NCBI GenBank assembly: GCA_021464245.1
Contig: JADCRB010000070.1
Coordinates: 1,204,004 to 1,268,003, forward strand
Source of the DNA: Carallia brachiata
Lineage: Eukaryota; Streptophyta; Magnoliopsida; Malpighiales; Rhizophoraceae
Length of the DNA stretch: 64,000 bases
Direction of reading: 5' to 3'
Below are positions 1 through 11,559 of this stretch, piece by piece. Made by a program: the position numbers and the translations under genes. Below the pieces are notes generated by a model. The model worked only from the letters and a program-made list of their open reading frames with translations, ran no database searches and was not told where the DNA came from. How positions within the stretch are numbered: position 1 is the first letter of the stretch; every line of letters starts with the position of its first letter.

Positions 1-1521
1 GGTAAAAGAACCGAAGGCAAAGAATTACTCTGAAACTGATACTTTATATGGGGGTCCACCAACATGATCGCTGATCTGCCATGAAAGTTCAGTGCCACCA
101 AGAAAGTAAGTGCTTATACACATTACAAGATTAGACACAATGACATGGAACAATGGCGCATTTCAATCCCAGATAAAGAAGGTCAACTTTAAAATATGAG
201 CAATGCTAGGAGTACCAAAAGTTTTGCTAAAAGACATGACATAACTTGCAACCAACATATGTTTTGTCGAGGACCTACCATAAATTAGATTAGTAAGCCT
301 GTGTAGAAGACAAAAATTTATTCGTCCACATAACATGTCATGTATTTAGTAAAGATTCTCTACAAGCCTTTTAGTATCTCGAACCATACCATGAAAGAAC
401 CATCAAGAGTTAAAAAAAAAAAAAACAAGGAAAACCAATTGAGCGACAAAGAAACTTACTGGAAAAATTAATGTTATGAGCTCCCCATCAGATTTTAACA
501 AATCTTGGACTCGACGAGCCCAAGCTGGTCTCATCTCTGGTTCGATAGCACAAAAGAACCTGCAAAATTTATATCAAAGTTGGTTAAAGAACCTGAAAAA
601 TTTATCCCGAAATCCTGCCAACTAATAAAAGAAGCCTTTTTCCAACTCTGACTTACGTATAGTCAAAAATGAGATCAAACAACTCAGTTGGGCGCCAACT
701 GAAGAAGTCTTCCATTAAGAATGTAAAGTAATTCACATTCGGTAGCGAGGATGACATCTGCTTTGAACAAAGTCAAAATGAATATATTCAGAGATAAATA
801 CAGCTGATGCCAGAAATCTTAATCCAACCCAAAATTCTGAATATAAAGGCCAGTATTGGAATTCATTTGTTTTTCACCCCGCACATCTCATTCTGGCCCA
901 TATTAATAAAACTGATCATATGACGCTGGGTGCCCGTGTGTGCCTAAAGAAACAGCAGAATAAAAGTGAATATTTACCTTTATATTTTATTATTCATTTC
1001 AAAGCACTTTTTTGGGAACAAATGAGCCTGCCTACTGCTGTTACCTCTATTGCTTGCTTAATGGCCTCATTGGAAATGTCTAAACCAACAACATAGCGAT
1101 CAGGACATGCAATTGCTACCACATCATGGCCCTGCCATATTCAAAAACAGACTGTGTCAACTGCAATGTTTTAAAGCTATGTGCTTCCAATATTAGATTA
1201 TAGGAATGGACAGGACCACACAGACCCAGAAATTTTCCAAGATGATTAAAAAGGAAAGGTATATTACATAACATTGACAAAGTGCCTTGCTTGGTTTGCA
1301 ACAAACTTCACTCAGTTTTGTCAATAAACTAGTACGGTGGAATGCATAAAATTTGCTCATCCAACTGCTTTCTTTAGAGGAGGTGGATTATCTACCAATG
1401 ATAAATTGAAATGTTTTGAATATTCAAGTTCCAGCAAAATAATAGACAGATGATCTCAACTTATAACACTTTTAATTGCACAGAGAATATGTATATCATT
1501 TAGAGCATCTCTCTAAGTCAT

Positions 1522-1565
<44 letters not shown>

Positions 1566-4500
1566 GAGGGGAAAAGCAATAATAGCTGGCAAAGATGACT
1601 GTGTTCACACAGAGAAATCTCGAATCAATGTCATCACCAACCGAGGGCACAAACTCATAGCCGACAACCTCAAACTTACCCTGCCACAGCCAGGTACTAA
1701 AGCCCTGCCTTTGGGAAGGGCACTTGTTTGATGAAGATGCAAGATAACAGGTGTTGGTTGTCCCAAGTCCCAGGGGGTCAATCTTTGTTCCCAGCACTTC
1801 TTCCAGCTACCTAATATAATTAATGGTTGGCCGTATCCAAAACCAAAAAGAAGCGATTCAGCACTGGCTTAATTCACCCGAAATCCAAGAATTGCCGATA
1901 TCCAAATAAAATTTCTATTTATGGAGTGCTTGCGTGCAGCAGCACAAGATAACATGTTAAACAACAGATTGCCACTCCATGAAAGAAGGGCCAACAAGAA
2001 TATCATTGAAGTGGACAGAAGCATCTTGTCAACATTTATCCAATTAAGTCAACGTGTGTAGAATTCAATCCAATTCCAACAATGTATTAGAATTTTAAAG
2101 TGAAAAACTTCAATTAAATTCTCACAATTTAAAAACTAAACAAATGCAATAGAATTGGCAATTCTTGCCAAAATTTGTGGGAATTGGGGTTTTAGAACCC
2201 CAATTTAATTCATTCTATCACTTAAAAAAAAGAAAAACCTCCAAAGAATTCAGTTCAATTCATTTATTTAAAAGTCTACATTAAAAAGAGAGAGAGAGAG
2301 ATATATAAACTAGAAGTTGTTAAATTATCTTTATGGTGGCCCACATGATAAAAGATAAGGAAAGAGATAAATAAGAATTATTTATTTATTAAGGTGATAA
2401 TTACAAATAAATAAAAGACAACTACCCACTTATCACGATTATGTGAGGATAGTTAGTTAGAGTTCAAACCAGTTACAACCCATTATCCTTAATGGGAGGA
2501 AGTGGGGTAATGATTGGTAACTGACAGGGTCCCTAGCCTAGCCTATATAAGGAGAAGCCTGTTAACCATCACGGTACGCTTCGAAAAGCATTCGGTCATA
2601 GGCTAGAAGGCACTGTCACTAAATATTAAAACACATCAATTTTCTTATTTATTGAGTGATCGTTCCTGCTTGTGGTTTATAAATTGTTGATCAATATGGC
2701 TGAAGGTATGTCTTCCGCTCAATTTATTTAGGCTCTAATATAATTTAATTCAACATGTGGTATCAGAGCCTTCCTTTCAGTTATATTGATTACAATCTTA
2801 AGTTTATATATGCGGTTTGATTGAATCTGATTCCTCTAATTGATGAATATGCATCGTTTATATATGCCATGATTGATAATTTTGTTAATTGAAGACTTGC
2901 ACGGAGTTTATGCATGGTCAGTATATGTATGTTCACCAAAGTATACACAACACACATGCATATTCTATTTATTTTTCGGTGGACCGTGATTTTGCCATAG
3001 CCGATTGCATGTTTATCAATTATATGTCCATAGCCCTTTTTACACGACATCTTTTAATTTGCCACTGTCAGTATTTTTGATCATGGACATGACATACATG
3101 GCATGTATACATAACCACGTTTTATTTATGGACTGAGTTTGATGTCATGTCTGCCGATTGTATCTGTTCTTTGGCGTCAGAAACAAAAAAAAAAAAAAAT
3201 AATAATAATAATAATAATTTTTACAGCATGATTATAATTCTCGGTATGAGGCTTTTGTCATTAAAATACGTCTGGATACAGTAACTACATGGTTCAGCGG
3301 ATGTATGAATCTGGTATTGTGCATAGTATAGAACCTATATAATATAAGTTCTTGTGGGTCCCATTTATGGATTAGTTTTTGCATATTCCTACTAGAAGTC
3401 AGGTTTGTCCTTTGCATCATGTGCATATGTATGTCATGTAATAAATATTAATGAAGGAACATTATACATGGTAATGCTGATTATATAAATGCATGAAGAT
3501 AGATATGAATGACAACACTGGTAGTCGGTGACCGAAGAACAAAAGGGATATTTAATTGACCGATTTATTGGCACAATTGTTTCTTATAAATTGTAAAAAG
3601 GCAGTATGGCTTGATCAGCAATATTTTGTATTGGATGATGGTTTCGGTTCAGTTCAAAATTATTTTTAACTTGGAAAGTATTTTACTTCACAAAACTGCC
3701 CAATACGTATGAATGGTCATACATGGTGATGATGGTACAAAAGCCAATAATGTGATCCAGAAAGGCAACGATTTTGGTTATTCTTTTAATTTTAAATTGT
3801 TTGGACGCACAAATAAATGTTTTAGACTATACGTGTAAATATATTTATGCATGATCTACAATAAATCATATGAATGTCATTTAAAGAATATTATGGTAAT
3901 TTAAGAGTGGCCACAGCATCTTAAATTATTGTGATGTTAGTGATTTATAAGGAAATCACATAAGGATATAGTTATTGAACTATAAATGACATATAAGAAT
4001 TGTAATTAATTTTTTGAAATAAATTACTTGGCCCCATAGGGAGGTATTTATTTTATTGAATTAATTGGAATAAGATTTTGAATTAGATGTTAAAAATTTG
4101 ATTTTTTCTATGCCCACAGGTATGAAAATTTTTGAGTTTTAATGTTTGATTCATTAGTCTTATTATAAAGTATATATATAAATTCAATGCGTGTAGCAAC
4201 CTCTACCCACAGGAAGGTTTGAATTTATATTTTGTGATGGTTATTCTCATGGCATTAATGTATGTGTATTTCTTGGTTAATGCAATTATTCCTACTACTT
4301 TTTATGATCATTCTCGTATTCCAATGTTGTCGGGTGACAATTTTGTGGACTGGAAAGAAAAGGTCCTTTTGGATTTAGGGTGCATGGATATGGATTTGGC
4401 CTTCCGTGTGAATGAACCACCTGTTCCCACGGAAACAAGTACGCCAAATGAGAAAGCTGCTTTTGAAAAGTGGGAGCGATCCAATCGCCTGAGTTTGATG

Positions 4501-7500
4501 CTCATTAAGTCCCACATCAGCAAAAGCATCAAGGGCTCTATTCTAGATAAAGAAAAGGCCAAAGATTTCATGAAAGCCATTGAAGAACAGTTTGTGAAAT
4601 CTGATAAGGCATTGGCCAGCACCCTTATGAAGAAACTTTCAGGAAAGAACTTTGACAGTTCTAAAGGTGTGCGTGAGCACATTATGGAAATGAGAGACAT
4701 TGCTTCTCAACTTAAGTCCCTTGAGGTTGATATATCTGATACCTTTCTGGTTCACTTTATCCTGAATTCTCTTCCTCCTGCATATACGCCTTTTAAGATA
4801 TCATATAACACACATAAGAATAAATGGTCAATCAATGAACTTCTGACCATGTGTGTTCAAGAGGAGGAAAGAATGAAGCACGAGAATCTGGAAAGTGCTC
4901 ATCTTGTGATTAAAGAGAAGGCGAAGGACAAAAAGGGTAAAGGTGCTCCATACTGGAAGAAAGATGCAAATGTCCCAATGAAGAAATATGGCAATAAGGT
5001 AGCATGCTTCTTCTGCAGGAAACATGGACACATGAAGAAAGATTGCCTCAAATATAAGGCATGGCTGGAAAAGAAAGGTATTTTTATATCTTTAGTGTGT
5101 CATCAATCTTTTTTAGTTGATGCTCCAAATAATACATGGTGGATTGATTCTGGTTCTACAATCCATATTGCCAATACTATGCAGGGCTTTCTGGAGCTAA
5201 GGAAGCCAAAGGAAAGTGAGCAAGGCATCTATTCAGGAAATCAGATGCGTTCTCATGTTGAAGCTGTGGGGAATTATCGTTTAATTTTAAAGACTGGATT
5301 TGTTTTGGATTTGCAAAATACTTTTTATATTCCTTCGTTCTCTATGAATTTAGTTTCAATTTCTAGGTTAGCTCATTTAATTATCAGTTTTTTTTAGAAC
5401 AAAAGTTTCAATATTTTGCATAATAAAATTAATGTTGGTTCTGGTCATTTGGTTGATGGCTTATACAAATTCGATTTAGACCCCACTCAGGAATGCAATG
5501 TTACATTGCATGACAGTATCGGCACAAAGAGATGTGTTATTAATGAGCAATCTTCTCAATTATGGCACAAAAGATTAGGCCACATCTCTCTTGAGAGAAT
5601 AAAGAGGCTTGAGAATGATGGAGTTTTAACAACTCTTGACTTTACAGATTTTGGTACTTGTGTGGATTGCATAAAGGGTAAGCAAACAACAAGAATACTA
5701 AAGGTGCTAAAGAAGTTCAGAATTCTTGAGATTGTACACACAGATATATGTGGACCATTTCCCACTCCCTATTTCAATGGTCAGAGATATTTTATCTCAT
5801 TCATTGATGACCATACAAGATTCATGTATCTCTACTTATTGTTTGAAAAAGCTGAAGCACTTGATGCTTTTAAAACATATAAGGTTGAAGTAGAGAAACA
5901 AAAGGATAAAAGGATCAAAATTGTAAGATCTGACAGGGGTGGAGAATATTATGGAAGGTACACAGAAATGGGACAAATGAAAGGTCCATTTGCTAAGTTC
6001 CTTGAAGAGGAGGGTATAATTGCACAGTATACCACTCCGGGTACACCTCAACAAAATGGTGTTGCAGAAAGAAGGAACCGAACACTTATGGACATGGTGA
6101 GGAGCATAATCAGTAATTCTAGTCTCCCATTAAGTTTATGGAGTGAAGCCTTGAAAACTGCAGTATATGTCTTAAATAGAGTTCCATCGAAGGCTGTTCC
6201 TAAAACTCCTTTTGAGTTGTGGAATGGATGGAAACCCAGTCTAAGACATATGCATGTATGGGGTTGTCCTGCTGAAGTGAGGGTTTATAATCCTCAATTA
6301 AAGAAATTAAATTCAATGACAACTAGTGGTTTTTCATAGGCTATGCAGTAAACTCCAAGGGATACAGATTTTATTGTCCTTTAAGCACGCCTAGAATTGT
6401 TGAAGCTAGGAATGCAAATTTCTTGAGGATCACGAGTTTAGTGGGAGTGGATTTCCTCGATATGTGCAATTTGAGGAAAATAAGGTCTCCACTGAAAGTT
6501 CCATAAACTCTAGAGGATTGATTGTTGTTCAAGAAGGTTCACATAGTGATATTAATGAACAACAAATTCAAGATCAAGCCCAATGCAATGCAAGCAAACG
6601 TGGAACCAGTGGCACATGAACCACATAATGAAAATCCACAAAATGAAGGGCTAAGGAGATCCTCAAGAGTAAGAAAATCTGCAATTCCTGATGACTATCT
6701 TGTATACTTGCAAGAGACTGATATTGGTCATAAAGATGATCCTTGCACGTTTTCACAAGCCATGGAAAATGAAAAATCAGAATTATGGTACAATGCCATG
6801 AAGGAAGAGATGGAATCTATGGCCAACAATCAAGTTTGGGACCTTGTTGAATTACCAGAAGGAGTCGTAGCCATTGGTTGCAAATGGGTTTATAAAACCA
6901 AAAGGACTCGTCTGGTAATATTGAGAGATACAAGGCTAGACTTGTAGCCAAAGGTTTTACTCAGAAAGAGGGCATTGACTATCATGAAACCTTCTCTCCA
7001 GTTTCTAAGAAGGATTCATTCAGGATTATCATGGCTTTAGTAGCTCATTTTGATTTAGAGCTACATCAGATGGATGTGAAAACTGCCTTCCTGAATGGGG
7101 ATCTTGAGGAAGAGGTATACATGAGTCAGCCTGAAGGTTTCACTGTTGATGAAAGAAGTCACTTGGTATGCAAGCTTAAGAAATCCATATATGGGCTCAA
7201 GCAAGCCTCCCGACAGTGGTATATAAAATTTCACAATATTATAGTCTCACATGGCTTTAAGGAAAATATTGTGGATCAGTGTATATACCTTAAGGTTAGT
7301 GGGAGCAAGTACATATTTTAGTCCTATATGTGGATGATATTTTACTTGCATGTAACGATTTGGGGTTGCTACATGAGACAAAGAAATTTCTCTCTCAGAA
7401 CTTTGAAATGAAGGATATGGGTGAAGCTTCTTATGTCGTTGGCATAGAAATTCACAGAGATAGATCTCAGCAAGTTTTGGGATTATCTCAGAAGGCCTAC

Positions 7501-9626
7501 ATTGAAAGAGTTTTAGAGAGATTCAGAATGGAAGACTGCTCTTCCACTGTAGCACCTATTGTCAAAGGGGACAAATTCAGTCTTGCACAATGTCCTCAAA
7601 ACAACTTGGAACGGGAAGAGATGAAGCGGATACCATATGCATCAGCAGTTGGTAGCCTTATGTATGCACAGGTCTGCACTAGACCTGACATTGCATTTGC
7701 AGTAGGAATGTTGGGAAGATACCAAAGTAATCCTGGGCTAGAGCACTGGAAAGCTGCTAAGAAGGTTATGAGGTATCTGCAAGGAACCAAGGACTACAGG
7801 CTTACATACAGACACACTGACTGTTTGGAAGTGGTCGGGTATTCGGATGCGGATTTCGCTGGTTGTGTAGACACTAGAAAGTCTACTACTGGATACATTT
7901 TTATGCTTGCTGGAGGTGCTGTATCCTGGAGAAGTATCAAGCAACCATTATTGCTTCTTCCACTATGGAAGCGGAATTTATAGCATGCCATGAGACTACA
8001 GCACAGGCTTTATGGTTAAAGAATTTTATCACAGGATTGCAATTGTGGATTCTATTTCTAGACCACTAAAGATATACTGTGATAATTCAGCTGCGGTGTT
8101 CTTTTCAAAGAACAATAAAAGCGGAAGCCGAAACAAGCATATCGATATAAAGTTTCTGGTTGTCAGAGATCATGTTAAAGAGCAAGCAATTGTAATAGAG
8201 CATATCAGTACTCAACTTATGGTTGCTGATCCTATGACTAAAGGATTGCCGGCTAAGTCATATAAGGATCATGTTGAGTGTATGGGTCTAGTTAGCTTTA
8301 TTTAGTTTTATTCTCTGATGTTTCGGTATTTTGGAAAACCTTTTGGGTTATTTGCAAATAAAGAATTATTTTGTGCACATAAAGTTTATTTGCAATGAAG
8401 TTATTTGGGACCTGAATGGATTGAGGCTTAAAGTTTTTCATTCAATAAAGTTTTGCCTCATTAAAGTGTTTGATTGGAAATTCACTAGCATCGTGATGCA
8501 TGGAAGGAAATGTTTCCAAAAGTGTTGCATAACTGTCATGATCCATGTATATAGATTTCAAATTAAACAAACTACAGTTACAAACTAGCTTGTATGGGTA
8601 GTTCATGTTATGGCCATGAATACAGATATCACCTATTGGGTATCATGCGGGCCAAGTGGGAGAATGTTAAATTATCTTTATGGTGGCCCACATGATAAAA
8701 GATAAGGAAAGAGATAAATAAAAATTATTTATCTCTTAAGGTGATAATTACAAATAAATAAAGGACAACTACCCACTTATCACGATTGCGTGAGGATAGC
8801 TAGTTAGAGTTCAAACCAGTTACAACCCACTATCCTTGATGGGAGGAAGTGGGGTAAGGATTGGTAACTGATAGGGTCCCTGTCCTAGCCTATATAAGGA
8901 GAAGCCTGTTAACCATCACGGTACGCTTTGAAAAGCATTCGGTCATAGGCTAGAAGGCACTGTCACTAAATATTAAAACACATCAATTTTCTTATTTATT
9001 GAGTGATCGTTCCTACTTGTGGTTTATAAATTGTTGATCAATATGGTTGAAGGTATGTCTTCCGCTCAATTTATTTAGGCTCTAATATAATTTAATTCAA
9101 CAGAAGTCACTTACTAAATGAATTGAATCAAATTCCAATCTTTTTGCACTACACAGATCTCTATCGCGAATGATGCGATAATGATACTGATTAATGAATG
9201 AATGAAAGAAAGAAAGAAAGAAGAAAGAAAGAAAGGGAAGTGGAAGTGAAACAGCAAACCATAAGGGTCAGCGTGTACGAGGCTTTGAACTGTATAATTT
9301 TGAGGGTTGAGTTTAACGCCGCTGCCTCCGCCACCACCACCGATAGCAGCGGCGCTGCTCTCTTCATCGGCGTTCTTCTTCTTGTCGTCCTTATTCTCCA
9401 TCTCCGGATTAGTATTATTAGTATTGGCGGCGTAAAATCGAAGGCGTTTCCCAATAACTCTAATATTATTAGTAATAATAATTCTTGATGATGATGCTCC
9501 GACTTCTCTTTCTCCCCCAAGAATATTTTTATTACTACTGCTTCCCACCGAGGTCAACCAGAGAAGGCCTCCGCAACGCTGTCTGCACGGCTTTAAGAGC
9601 CGCTGGAAGGGCAATATTCCTCCCAT
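1..9626 (-). CDS. HOL: HOL-type thiocyanate/halide S-adenosylmethionine methyltransferase (partial, C-terminal exon outside window)
   Basis: This gene encodes a TPMT-family SAM-dependent methyltransferase that methylates thiocyanate, bisulfide and halide ions. Exons on the minus strand are 9626-9260, 1810-1680, 1131-1045, 757-657, 559-460 and 75-29, all with GT/AG borders and matching phases, giving 277 codons so far. Residues read W-K-K-C-W-E then [10 protein letters not shown] (substrate side), the SAM motif VPGCGRGHDVV followed by VVGLDIS, then [20 protein letters not shown] and [15 protein letters not shown]. The last visible exon ends at a GTAATT donor (28-27), so the TAA read there is intronic. 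Residues 1-75 are basic and Ser-rich, like an organellar transit peptide; Met-76 would give a cytosolic form. Intron 1 (1811-9259) is 7.4 kb because a Copia element sits in it. The family and frame are clear; the targeting is inferred. Confidence 0.88.
1522..1568. repeat. GT/GA microsatellite in HOL intron
   Basis: A short (GT)n run passes directly into a (GA)n run of about 14 units. It lies in the intron between the HOL exons ending at 1680 and starting at 1131. On the minus (gene) strand it is a pyrimidine-rich CT/AC tract. It is likely length-polymorphic. Confidence 0.9.
2318..2755 (+). repeat. 5' LTR of the Copia element
   Basis: It spans TG...CA ends and is 438 bp, the same length as the 3' LTR at 8665-9102. 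It contains a TATATAA box at 2544-2550 and the usual U3/R/U5 layout. Differences from the 3' LTR are nearly all single substitutions, mostly transitions, as expected from methylated-cytosine decay. Confidence 0.97.
2544..2550 (+). promoter_or_regulatory. TATA box of the 5' LTR
   Basis: TATATAA lies about 226 bp into the LTR, and the same motif recurs at 8891-8897 in the 3' LTR. It would drive plus-strand transcription of the element, antisense to HOL. Confidence 0.6.
2758..2770 (+). other. Primer binding site (initiator tRNA-Met)
   Basis: TGGTATCAGAGCC starts two bases after the 5' LTR. This is the standard plant Copia site complementary to the 3' end of initiator methionine tRNA. Confidence 0.95.
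2771..4236 (+). other. Copia untranslated leader
   Basis: About 1.4 kb between the primer site and gag with no long open frame. It holds an A-run followed by an (AAT)n microsatellite near 3184-3220 and otherwise A+T-rich sequence. Long leaders of this kind occur in plant Copia elements. No conserved gene was seen in it. Confidence 0.7.
4237..8305 (+). pseudogene. Degenerate Copia gag-pol
   Basis: Gag (UBN2 type) runs to about 5080, with a zinc knuckle CX2CX4HX4C at 5005-5046. The protease core DSG is near 5146-5154. Integrase shows the HHCC region (about 5565-5670) and D...D...E core to about 6200 ([16 protein letters not shown]). Reverse transcriptase shows [24 protein letters not shown] and YVDD; RNase H shows SDADFAGC and YCDNSA. 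The frame is broken by a TAG at 5395-5397 and by apparent one-base deletions near 6333, 6907, 7318 and 7946, the first and third within T-runs. All domains are present, so the decay is recent, or some breaks are consensus errors. It ends at TAG 8303-8305, 360 bp before the 3' LTR. Confidence 0.95.
8654..8664 (+). other. Polypurine tract
   Basis: AAGTGGGAGAA lies immediately before the 3' LTR and primes plus-strand DNA synthesis in LTR elements. Confidence 0.85.
8665..9102 (+). repeat. 3' LTR of the Copia element
   Basis: 438 bp, TG...CA ends, matching 2318-2755 apart from about 16 substitutions. It ends directly at the target duplication GAAGT (9103-9107), only 153 bp from the HOL exon 1 donor at 9259. 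Confidence 0.97.
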
Positions 9627-11559
9627 TTCCCTTTTCTTTTTTTTTTTTTCTTTCCATTTTGTCGGGCTTAATGACAATCATAAATTCATTATAGGAAAAT
9701 TTCAGGTGAATGAGCTTCTTAGACTGGTGAGAGTCATGTCCATCCAAATATGAGCTCTCTGTAAGTACTTGTGAGCCTGAATTGATTGGTTTTAATATAT
9801 ATTTACATTTAATCTGTTGTTGTTGGTAGATTTGACAATTTTTCATTCGTATCTCATATGCTATCTTATTTAATCTATTTAATTTAATTCACCGCTAACA
9901 GACTGAATTAAATTGATTTTGACAAAATGTGTTTAACAAAAGAAAAAAAATAGTAAATATATTCTAATCACAAGAAGTTTTAAAACACAATAAAATGCCT
10001 CCATGTTCTAGTCTTTGTAGCAAGACATATGCCTTTTTCCACCTCTGAAAGAACTGAAAGGGACAGAACATCAAACATAAAAAGAACCACAAAAGCCGAT
10101 GATGTTTGGGGGCGAGCTGGGCGTAGAAATAAAACGGAGTCGGCCTTTTTCGTTTAACCAGCAGAAACGGAGATGCAGTCATGGATCAGTCGACGAAGTG
10201 TCAAAACAAAGAAAAGCGACCTATTTAACTATATATATATATATAATATATATATATAAAAGCCTAAATTGAGTCAGATTGAACAAATTAAAAATTTTAA
10301 TCTACATTTAATTCTTTTAATTAATATTCAATTTGCTTTTAACAAATTATAAAATTTTAAAACTGTAATCAATTCAAATCTTTATAATTCGGACAAATAT
10401 TAGTTGATACTGATCAATTCATCAATTTTTAATAAATTGATCAATTTTTAAATAGTTCTGTCCTCTCCTACTGCAAAAGTGCCCTTTTAACTTCTCTCAT
10501 TATAGGAGGACGTGGCTGCCCGGCCGAAGAGCCTCGTCCGCTTAGTGGGGTTCATAATAACAATAATAATAATAGACGAAAGAAAAAAATTGTTTGAGAA
10601 TACAAAAAAGAGTACCTAATTGAAGGTATTATTAAATTATTAAAAATATATTATATTTTTTCTTGCATTATTATGTGGTAAAATCAAAATTTTTAAAATT
10701 GAGATTTTATTTAAAATTCATTTGAAATATTATGATTAAATCGTAAAATAAGATCGTAAAATTGTAAAATTTTATTAAAAATAAAAAAATAAAAATTAAC
10801 TAATCTTAATAATATATAATTCGTAATTAAAAATTTTATACATATTAACTCAACAATAATAAGAAAAATTATAATAATTTTATATTTATATAAGAAAAAA
10901 ATAACCTCTTATCTCTTTAGAGCTGTTAAAGAATTTTTTTTTTTTAAATTACAAATTCTTTTGTATTTAATTATTTAATTATTTATATTAAGTATTTAAA
11001 TTTATATAGTAATATAACTTTATTATTTTTTATTATAAATAAAGTGAGTTATAATTTAAAAATCTAAAATTAAAAGAGTCAAAAATTGTAAGATTAAATT
11101 GAAATTTTACTGTATTTACGATTTGAATCGAAATTCCACTAAAATTTTATTTTAAAAAGATTTTACTGCGATATAAATTATTGACTTAGTATATAATCAT
11201 AAGATCGTAAGATTTCACGATTTAGATCAAACTTTTAACAATCTCGAGTGGAACCCTATATTAATATTCTGTTTCTTAGTGTTTGGTCCACTCCGTTTCT
11301 TTCTGGGTTCTTGGCTGGCTCTCCTCTCTTCTACCTACGCCGACTTTTCTAACTTAAGCATGAAAGCGACCTTCTTCTTCTTCTTTGGAATTGAACAGTT
11401 CAAAACGGCCAAGGGTCTATGCTTTCTCTGTTTTAGCACTACCCCAAGTCCACAAATTCTTTTTTTTTTGTTTTGAGCAAAGTCCACAAATTCAAACCCA
11501 GAGAAGTTTAAAGATTTTTTTTTTCAACCTTTTATTAATCCAGTCAACGTTCATCTTGT
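9627..11559. other. HOL upstream region, A+T rich
   Basis: This is the 5' flank of the minus-strand HOL gene. The part 9627-9755 and the part about 10465-10640 match the duplicate at 12250-12500. The roughly 700 bp in between (about 9756-10464) has no counterpart there, so it is either an insertion here or a deletion in the duplicate. It holds AT-dinucleotide runs near 10226-10258. The stretch 10640-11270 is extremely A+T rich with no coding signal. Confidence 0.6.

Larger units (their letters stand above)
2318..9102 (+). mobile_element. Ty1/copia LTR retrotransposon, 6785 bp, inserted antisense in HOL intron 1
   Basis: The element has two 438-bp LTRs that start TGTTAAATTA and end TTTAATTCAACA, a tRNA-iMet primer binding site, one degenerate gag-pol region in the Copia order (protease, integrase, reverse transcriptase, RNase H), and a polypurine tract. 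The 5-bp target duplication GAAGT flanks it at 2313-2317 and 9103-9107. By eye the LTRs differ at about 16 of 438 positions (roughly 3.7%). At a commonly used plant rate of 1.3e-8 per site per year this would be near 1.4 million years, a rough estimate only. The coding region carries an in-frame stop and four frame shifts, so this copy is not autonomous as read. Lineage within Copia was not assigned. Confidence 0.97.

Noticed and set aside
25..27. In-frame TAA in the leftmost HOL exon
   Set aside because: It lies just past a good GTAATT donor (28-27) and the exon ends in the phase needed for the conserved Asp codon, so it is intronic rather than a nonsense mutation.
4308..4700. Antisense open frame in Copia gag
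   Set aside because: It mirrors the gag coding frame and has no independent features.
9677..9677. Upstream extension of HOL exon 1 to 9677
   Set aside because: That start would be TTG. The first ATG in the frame is at 9626.
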